DNA of 64,000 nucleotides from Lingula anatina (taxonomy: Eukaryota > Brachiopoda > Lingulata > Lingulida > Lingulidae), in contig NW_019774670.1 of assembly GCF_001039355.2 (NCBI RefSeq), positions 1 through 64,000 of the forward strand, read 5' to 3'. The position numbers were made by a program, and so were the translations under genes. Of this stretch, positions 57,547 to 64,000 are shown in pieces. The notes under the pieces are model-generated. The model saw nothing but the letters and a program-made list of their open reading frames with translations, was not told the origin of the DNA and did no database searches. Position 1 is the stretch's first letter. Each line of letters begins with the position of its first letter.

Positions 57547-57988
57547 AATCCCATTTACATCCCTCGTGCGACCTTTGTGCGATCATGAAATTGACCAGGT
57601 CGTCGTTGGACGCCCAACGGAAGCCCGATGATTGCTAAAGACACTTTCACACCATGCACAAAAGAGGTACGTAAGTGTAGCCTGAAACTGTGAAAATAGC
57701 TCTTTATTTTTTCTGCAGATGCTAAAGCGTAGGGATATGTTGCTCGTTCGTGGTCACCCTATCGTATGCCAAACGTATGAGTAACGTACGACTCAATTGC
57801 TCGTGTACTTTTAAAATTTTGAACATTCTCAAAATATTCTTTCAGCCTCTGCGACTGCGAACGTACACAAGTGTTACTTGGGTACGTGGAAGGTATGCGA
57901 CGTAAGACGAACATACCCCTTACGTTTGTCTGCATACGTGTAATTTTTCCCATACGTTGGCGCTATATGCTATAGTGGGACAGGGCCT
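57547..57988. mobile_element. PIF/Harbinger-like MITE, diverged
   Basis: The left interior 'gtgcgatcatgaaattgac' matches the MITE at 31099. The right end (gtgggacagggcct) has the family's form, but the TTA on the left is TTG on the right. The interior is rich in ACGTA/TACGT motifs in both orientations. Confidence 0.5.
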
Positions 57989-57989
57989 T

Positions 57990-58126
57990 TGATTAAGATG
58001 GCTTACGGAATTTACTCCACATTAATATTCCAACATTTTAATAAAGAAATAAAACGTCATACTGAGGATACTTGCATGTGGAATTCTGTAAACAGTCTTG
58101 TTTTAAAACTAGACCATGCGCATTAA
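57990..58126. repeat. 137 bp block repeated at 58524-58660 (probable assembly duplication)
   Basis: Identical to 58524-58660 except for one base (tttactcc / tttaatcc). The second copy starts one base after the N at 58523. Both end at TTAA, but only the first is followed by CCCT-beginning inserted DNA. Confidence 0.85.
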
Positions 58127-58522
58127 CCCTCAAGAGACCAAGCTATTTTACTGACTGAAATGACCAAGTGGGGTCATTTATGACCCCATTGTGCTGTGTA
58201 CAGGGATCCTTATTATAAAAGGCCGTTGAGGCTTTATCACACCCATACTACTCCCAGGATTTAAGACAAGTATTTTATAATGATCTAATGTAATAAGTAT
58301 TTGGCAATAATACTTTTATTGCATGAAATAACCAAGCACAGATTTTAAGAACAACATTACACCGGTATTTAGACAGTCATTGTCAGTTTCCACTTGCAGA
58401 AATATTTCTCTTTTCATTTGCCACACTAAATGAAAAAAGTACATTACAAAATTACTTTGAGTAAAAATATTTTGATTTATGTTGAGATAGCATCCTGCTA
58501 ACTTCAATTAGAATAATTAGCT
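58127..58522. mobile_element. piggyBac-like insertion, left part only
   Basis: Begins CCCTCAAGAGACC directly after TTAA (58123-58126), the target and end type of piggyBac elements. Contains a palindrome tggggtca-ttta-tgacccca at about 58173-58192. Its right end is not present because the sequence breaks at the N. Confidence 0.5.
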
Positions 58523-58669
58523 NTGATTAAGATGGCTTACGGAATTTAATCCACATTAATATTCCAACATTTTAATAAAGAAATAAAACGTCATACTGAG
58601 GATACTTGCATGTGGAATTCTGTAAACAGTCTTGTTTTAAAACTAGACCATGCGCATTAAATTGCGAAA

Positions 58670-58900
58670 TTATACAATTATTTACACAAATAACACTGTG
58701 TCACCCCATTTGTCACGGTTCATGGTCCATCTTCCAAGATCATCCTAGACTACACTGACCCGCTCTTCCTTTATTTATCTTTCACACGTCAGGGTCAGCA
58801 CGCTTATCGGACGCTCCATAGACGACTGGCATTTTATATTGTGACATCGCCAAATTGTTTTGGCTAGGTAATGTCCTTTTAAACGAAATTATCTCAACGC
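58670..58900. repeat. Upstream block shared by synthase copies 2 and 3
   Basis: Collinear with 62930-63100: 'tacaattatttacacaaat', 'ccccatttgtcacggttcat', 'tatttatctttcacac', 'gtcagcacgcttatcggacg' and 'catagacgactggcatttta'. The duplication of copies 2 and 3 therefore included more than 1.5 kb of upstream DNA. Confidence 0.75.
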
Positions 58901-59947
58901 GCCAAAGCTGCCAGTTCTAGACGGTCAAACCATCTGTGTTCCTCGCCTTGCCTGCTTTCCAGGGATTATCATCGTGCATTTACATTTTAGATTTTGTCGA
59001 TTTTTTATATGGCATTTAAAGTCATACACCTTTTTGCTAATATTTATGAGCATTTCCTTCTTCGTCTTATGGTTATTATTATTATTACAAAAATAATAAT
59101 GTTGAACTCCAAAGGCACATTTTTGAGTAGTTTTAGCGTAACTGACCGAGATAACATACGATCGTCTCTTGAGATTAAAAATTAAAACAATACCTAAAGT
59201 CTGGTACAGTAGAACATTTTGCACACTGACTGCTAGGCACGTTTCTGATTAAAATCTCGTTCAATATTATTCAGAAAGAAATATTTGTTCTACATCATTA
59301 ACTTGAAATTAAAGAATGTCGCCAATACTCATATTTCCGAAACTATTTTTAGCGTTTGCGCAACTATCTAAACAATCCCTACCCTTTCGCAAACTGTTAG
59401 ATTAATGATCATAATTTTGCAATAGTACGTCTTTTCATTCTTTTCTAATTTGACGTCACTATGTCACGCCCACAGTTTAAAATCTATTACAGAAGCGTTA
59501 CCCATTCTCCCAGCCAATTTACGTCACTTGTTGACAGGACAAGGCGACCATGGGCCATATCAAGGTGACCACAAGCTACAGCGTAACCAGGTACATGTAG
59601 GTCAGATCAATTAGATGTGGTAGCTCTTTATATTTATAGCCTTTATGAAACGCCTCAAGAATTACGAATAAACAGAACTTGCATTGTTATTCATAGTAGG
59701 TGAAAGCATGTCAAGAAAGTTTTATATCTTATGAACGCCCACGGAAACCCCACTGGCCCCGATCCTGATACCCACGTGTAGTTAAATATCAACATGTTAG
59801 CACTGGTCATGCCGTGCAATTGTGCCCCAAATAGTTGTTTACTTAGGATAGGTCTAATCTCTGCACGACCTGTCAATTATTTTGCTAAAATTAGACTATT
59901 TTTTAACTGTGTGAGCCCACTTGTCACGGTTCACCTGGTATGAACGG

Positions 59948-59955
59948 TATAAAAG
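59948..59955 (+). promoter_or_regulatory. TATA box of synthase copy 2
   Basis: TATAAAAG lies 241 bases before the splice donor of the 5' UTR exon (60188). The downstream text 'ttttaaaacagaagattcac' is conserved ahead of copy 3 ('tttaacacagaagagtcact'). Confidence 0.45.
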
Positions 59956-59979
59956 AAGATAATATCCATACAATGACAG

Positions 59980-60188
59980 ATTTTAAAACAGAAGATTCAC
60001 AGTATAGTCGACAGGTGCACCTTTTAGCGTTTTCGTGTTCTTCGAATTTTTAATCCTCACTGCTGCCATCGCCAATTTTGCCCGTTACAAACTTGACTCT
60101 GTCGATCGACCATCATAAAAGCGATTTTTATTTTTCCTGCTGCTATTAAGTGACCCTTTGTGAACTCTGCGGACGATCTGCAACTCAG
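59980..60188 (+). other. 5' UTR exon of synthase copy 2
   Basis: Ends at gcaactcag|gtaggt. The next acceptor is ttttataatcag at 60404-60415, giving a 227 bp intron that ends 20 bases before the ATG at 60436. The start is estimated from the TATA box. Confidence 0.5.
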
Positions 60189-60435
60189 GTAGGTTTAATT
60201 TAACATAAAACTTGAAATGGAAATACCCGACATATACTCGTGCGCTGGTTGCTCCGATCATGTGTAGATGAAAGGAATTTTCAGAAAGGAAATTATACAT
60301 TTGATGGTGACAATTATATGTTGTTTTATCAATTGTAGTTCGTTTTTCATCTTATTGTTTGAAGATATAAATATTTCTTAATTTATGTTTTTAAATTGAT
60401 TTATTTTATAATCAGGAATCTTTGATAAAGCCGTC

Positions 60436-61734
60436 ATGAAGGCTATTTCAACTATTCGTACCGTGTTCCACCAAACTATCCATGCCAACCGAAGACCCCT
60501 GTCTCTTACTACGACAGTTAAAAGATGGATGGGAGGCCAGTTACCAGGGCAACACTCCCAGGAGTTAGCCGCAAGGACCACGATGGCTTACTCCCCGTTT
60601 GAAACATTAAACAAATACGAGAGCCACGTGGATTTGTTCTCTTGCGACTATCTTGGCCTTGGTCAAAACGAGGAGCTTAACTGGGTACACGCCTATTCGA
60701 TTCTCCGTCACGGAATGGACAGAATCTGTTCCTGCGTTGTCTCACACCCAGGCGATTCTCCTGTTAGGGATACAGAGAGGGCCTTGGCGCGGTGGTTGAA
60801 GAGCGAAAGTGCTGCCCTCACCTATTCCTGCACAGCAGCAAACATTGGAGCTATGGAGATATTGCTCAAAGGAAACCAGCGACCAGTCTACGTGGACCGT
60901 TTTGCTCATGCGACACTTCAAGTTGGAGTGACTTTTGCCGGTGCTGCGGGGAGATTGCATGTGTTTCAACACAATGATCTGGATCACCTCCGATCACTGA
61001 TAGCAAAAACAGGGAGCGGAGTGGTAGTCGTGGACTCGATTTACAGCACTAACGGAGAGGAAGCACCGATGGCCGACTTGGTGGACTTGTGCCACGACCT
61101 TGGTTGCATCCTCGTCGTAGATGAAAGCCACGCACTTGGCGTAATAGGGGAGCAAGGTGAAGGTTTAGTCGCCCATCTTGGTCTCGAAGACGGCGTTCAT
61201 GTAAGAACCACATCATTACATAAAAGCCTTACATGCGATAATGGTGTCATTGCCAGTAGCCGTGACGTCACAGACTGCTTCAACCACGCCACAACGTTAG
61301 GCATATTCAGCAATGCCATGCAAATCTCTGGCGCAATGAGAGTGAAAAAAGCAATGGAGTTGGCAATGCAGGCAACTGAACAGAGAGAGAACTTGCGAAA
61401 AATGTCTAAATCATTCCGACAACAGCTTAAAGAAGCTGGCTTCCCGGTTAGGACCGACATCGACCACCCCATAGTATCTGTAGTTGTCGGTCAGTCTGCT
61501 AGGGCGGTAGAAATACATCACTATCTGTGCTCTAAGGGGATATACCCTTGGGTTTTCTTTTATCCGGCGACCCCAAAAGACGGAGCCATGGTGAGATTTG
61601 TGATCAACCAATATTTGACCCCAGAGAAACTCGCCTACACCGTTGAAACAATAAAGAATTTCAGAGATGATCTAAAGCCACCCACTGGTATGGGTAGAGA
61701 GGAGAGAAGTGTAATCAGTCAAGCTATCATATAA
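60436..61734 (+). CDS. CqsA-like alpha-oxoamine synthase, copy 2 (432 aa)
   Basis: Intact single coding exon after a 5' UTR intron. Fold-type I PLP enzyme: SCTAANIG at 131-138, VVVVDSIYST at 196-205, VVDESHALG at 227-235 (Asp229) and TTSLHKSL at 258-265 (Lys263 as Schiff-base lysine). HNDLDHLRSLI at 179-189 and the PMADLVDLCHDLGC helix fit the bacterial CqsA-type branch. The length without the N-terminal ~35 residues fits the family (~390-400 aa). Residues 1-33 (MKAISTIRTVFHQTIH, RRPLSLTTTVKRW) are basic with no Asp or Glu, suggesting mitochondrial import. About 44 differences from copy 1 over 414 positions, none in the PLP motifs except Tyr/His before the lysine. The C-terminal 18 residues (PPTGMGREERSV ...) are extra. 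The reaction is likely decarboxylative condensation of an acyl-CoA; the product is unknown, and a CAI-1-like alpha-aminoketone is only a possibility. Confidence 0.88.
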   Translation: MKAISTIRTVFHQTIHANRRPLSLTTTVKRWMGGQLPGQHSQELAARTTMAYSPFETLNKYESHVDLFSCDYLGLGQNEELNWVHAYSILRHGMDRICSCVVSHPGDSPVRDTERALARWLKSESAALTYSCTAANIGAMEILLKGNQRPVYVDRFAHATLQVGVTFAGAAGRLHVFQHNDLDHLRSLIAKTGSGVVVVDSIYSTNGEEAPMADLVDLCHDLGCILVVDESHALGVIGEQGEGLVAHLGLEDGVHVRTTSLHKSLTCDNGVIASSRDVTDCFNHATTLGIFSNAMQISGAMRVKKAMELAMQATEQRENLRKMSKSFRQQLKEAGFPVRTDIDHPIVSVVVGQSARAVEIHHYLCSKGIYPWVFFYPATPKDGAMVRFVINQYLTPEKLAYTVETIKNFRDDLKPPTGMGREERSVISQAII

Positions 61735-62925
61735 TCAAGATCATAGATCAACGCATATTACCTTTATTTAGCATTGTCAGCATAGAAGAAGACATTGTTG
61801 GGTTCAAGATAAACAGAAGATCGAATGTATTCAGTATGTGGTATTCTGCATTTAGACATTACTAACCCATCGTGTCTCCATCCAGGGACTACAGGCACAA
61901 CATAATTTATATACACGTATACTAAACACTATTTTGAGCTATTTTTAGACTGAGCACAAGTTAACTTATAAGAGTTACTGGCAGATTCAACTAAGTTTAA
62001 TCACTAGCTCATTAAGATCATAAATATTTAACAATACAGCCGAACAATTTTGCTGTAATGAATAGGGATGGATGAACTGCTTAGTTTATTTTTGGTTTTA
62101 AATTGATTCTACGCCATTGCTTTCCCTCCCGGGGACAGCCATACCATTTTTCTTATATGGACGCCTTCACCTTATACACTAGGTCATTTTCTATTCATAT
62201 TCTCTAAAGAACCACAAGTACAGTTTCCTAAGTACATGTATGTAAATATATCACCTCTTAAAGTACACTCCACGGTACAGCAAAAACATTGGTCATAGTA
62301 AAGAGATAATAACGAGAGGCGTGCACGGCTAATACCGAGGTTTCCATGGGAATATATTTCACGGTTTACCTTAGGACTATGTAATGTGCTATTACTATTA
62401 AGAGCAATCACATTTACCAGTAAAACTAATTCATATATTTAACTTCTATCAGGGATGTTCAAAGATTTGGATTAGGTTCCGAACGGAGCAAACTATTAAT
62501 TGTTATTATATTTGCTCATTCTTCTACTTAAACATATTCTTCTTATGCGTTTTTTTTTTTTTTTTTTCTTTTTATTCCTTTATACCATTGCTTGATATTT
62601 TGAGGTTTTGATGAGCTGATAACAAATTTATCATGATTTTGCTTAATGTCTACTGAATCAACGGGCTGCCGATAAAATATAACACCATTGTGAAACTAAG
62701 AATAGAATGTTTTAAATATTTATATCTTAAAATTGATATACGTATTTGAAGTATAGAAATAGAGGCAAACCTTTCATACAAATTGTTAAAAATAGTTATG
62801 CCCCACAGTAATTACAACTAACTAACAACAGTTATTCCATAAAGACATCAAAAGTCAAACTAAGTCTACGCATGGTAGATATAAGATATCTTGTTTAAAA
62901 AAAATGTTGTGCATTAAATTGCTTA
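61735..62925. other. Intergenic between synthase copies 2 and 3
   Basis: No gene recognised. A T run lies at 62551-62569. Confidence 0.4.
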
Positions 62926-62929
62926 AAGT

Positions 62930-63100
62930 ATACAATTATTTACATAAGCAATGTTGTGCGGCCCCATTTGCCACGGTTCATGTCCATCTACTTAAAACAT
63001 CCCAGGCTACAAACACCCGCCCGGCCAATATTTATCTTTCACACCGGTCAGCACGCTTGTTGGACGCTTCATAGACGACTGCCATTTTAGCGGAAATAGA
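62930..63100. repeat. Upstream block of synthase copy 3 (duplicate of 58670-58900)
   Basis: Shares 'ccccatttgccacggttcat', 'tatttatctttcacac' and 'gtcagcacgcttgttggacg' in the same order. A T run at 63177-63203 follows. Confidence 0.75.
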
Positions 63101-63599
63101 GATAGCCAGTTTAAGACGGCCAAATAATACTACGCACTTCTTTTCGATTCGCTGAGCATGCAAAAGTCCCTTAATGTTTTTTTTTTTTTTTTTTTTTTTT
63201 TTTCGGGGGACGGGTAATAAAACTGCAAGGGAAGACTCGGTCGCTGCTAAATTATGTCTGTATATTAAAGAAGACCCCCAGGGCTTGATCCACGCAATTA
63301 AGATTAGATATCTGTCACAAAAACATCTTGTAACGTCAGGCGGTAATATGTCATATTCATCTACATATATCGAATCACATCTCTGCGATCAAGTAATCAT
63401 TATCTGTTGATCTTTTGTTAAATATAAATTGAGAATAATTTTATTGAAAAGCATTTGCTTTAGCCAATTTTTTTTACCTTTATAGTGAATATAAATATAA
63501 TAATACAAAATATTAGCTATCGTGTATTGCTATATACATCATAAGCACAAGCTGCTGACGCGTTGCGTAACAAAAAGATTCGCGACGTTGATGTGCAGT

Positions 63600-63818
63600 A
63601 TAGCATAAGAACACTGCCTAAAGGGAGATAATATACATAGAACGACAGACTTTAACACAGAAGAGTCACTGGGTCAACAAACCACCCTTTATTGTCGTCG
63701 AGGTCTTCAATTTCTTAGTCCTCACTACTGAGATAGCTGGTGGTCAAGACACGCCATTTGGGCCAATAGCTACTAACAAGTGACCGTTGAAAATTCTAGG
63801 AACGCTATCACGGCTCAG
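63600..63818 (+). other. 5' UTR exon of synthase copy 3
   Basis: Collinear with 59940-60188: 'gagataatatacatagaacg', 'cagaagagtcact', 'cttagtcctcactactgaga' and 'aacaagtgaccgttga'. Ends at acggctcag|gtttgt. The next acceptor is gaatccgttttag at 63971-63983. Confidence 0.6.
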
Positions 63819-63994
63819 GTTTGTTTCATTTCTCAATATATTTATAGTAGAAATGGCATTATACTGTATACCCTATATGAAGATAACTTCTGTAATGTGA
63901 ACATTTATAATTTGAGACCTTCATGATATTTTAATAAAAGATATTAAAACAAAAGAGCTAAAAATTGAATGAATCCGTTTTAGGCATTGTCACC

Positions 63995-64000
63995 ATGTGC
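63995..64000 (+). CDS. Start of a third CqsA-like synthase, cut by the window end
   Basis: After the acceptor at 63983 the text gcattgtcacc leads into ATG TGC, in the position where copy 1 has gacattgtc-ATG-AAG and copy 2 has aaagccgtc-ATG-AAG. Only two codons are visible, so an intact gene is inferred from the conserved upstream exon and splice sites rather than seen. Confidence 0.5.

Noticed and set aside
60738-61611. Minus-strand and alternate-frame ORFs inside synthase copy 2
   Set aside because: Shadows of the intact 432-codon frame.
54507-61734. Bacterial contamination as the source of the synthases
   Set aside because: Both copies are embedded in continuous AT-rich DNA with MITEs of families found elsewhere in the window, have spliced 5' UTR exons, and are duplicated with their upstream DNA.
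1-64000. CRISPR array, bacterial operon, rRNA or prophage
   Set aside because: No regularly spaced repeat-spacer pattern, no bacterial gene order and no rRNA text was seen; the tandem arrays present are eukaryotic microsatellites, MITE motifs and gypsy leader hairpins.

Overview
This is a piece of an animal nuclear genome. Every gene with recognisable domains lacks bacterial layout: genes are split by GT-AG introns, intergenic DNA is AT-rich, and microsatellites, Tc1/mariner, PIF/Harbinger, piggyBac-like and Ty3/gypsy debris fill most of the window. A multi-BIR inhibitor-of-apoptosis (IAP) gene, a second IAP-type RING gene, a BEN-domain exon and dense MITEs fit a lophotrochozoan, most likely a bivalve mollusc. 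The species is an inference; nothing in the sequence fixes it.

Layout. 1-4 kb: AT-rich DNA, then two minus-strand exons (2842-3381) that are a paralogous copy of the first two exons of the RING gene at 22-24 kb, inside a segmental duplication (about 2.7-4.0 kb versus 23.2-25.0 kb). 7.1-13.7 kb: three diverged copies of a duplicated block, one carrying a nested MITE, plus a decayed Tc1 transposase. 14-20 kb: long AT and GT microsatellites, a decayed HARBI1-like transposase and a 1.6 kb palindromic Tc1 foldback element. 20.4-24.4 kb: a minus-strand RING gene with three phase-compatible exons, a decayed copy of its exon pair, a RING-exon fragment and two copies of a TA-inserting MITE. 25.7-27.7 kb: a 2 kb PIF/Harbinger element with TTA target duplications. 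28-34 kb: an LTR-like relic, Tc1 fragments, a MITE, a stand-alone Tc1-type HTH ORF and a BEN-domain last exon. 35.3-41.8 kb: a defective minus-strand Ty3/gypsy element; its 5' LTR is split by an 820 bp Harbinger element, which itself holds a third TA-MITE. 42-47 kb: no gene recognised. 48.1-51.6 kb: a plus-strand IAP gene (partial BIR, BIR, BIR, RING) over six exons.

54.5-64 kb is the most interesting part. Two intact, essentially intronless 414-432 aa PLP-dependent alpha-oxoamine synthases lie head to head (54507-55751 minus, 60436-61734 plus). A third copy begins in the last bases of the window: its 5' UTR exon and the first two codons are visible. Their active-site context resembles bacterial CqsA, the CAI-1 quorum-sensing autoinducer synthase, more than the animal enzymes ALAS, GCAT or SPT. 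They carry a basic, mitochondrial-presequence-like N-terminus and a spliced 5' UTR. This looks like a bacterial gene captured by an animal, given eukaryotic expression signals and then amplified.

How the genes relate: the IAP and RING genes are apoptosis or immune-type ubiquitin ligases of a family that expands in bivalves, and the synthase cluster is a separate small-molecule enzyme family. Nothing in the sequence ties them into one pathway. One assembly artefact, a falsely duplicated 137 bp block around an N at 58523, appears to record a heterozygous piggyBac-like insertion just upstream of synthase copy 2.
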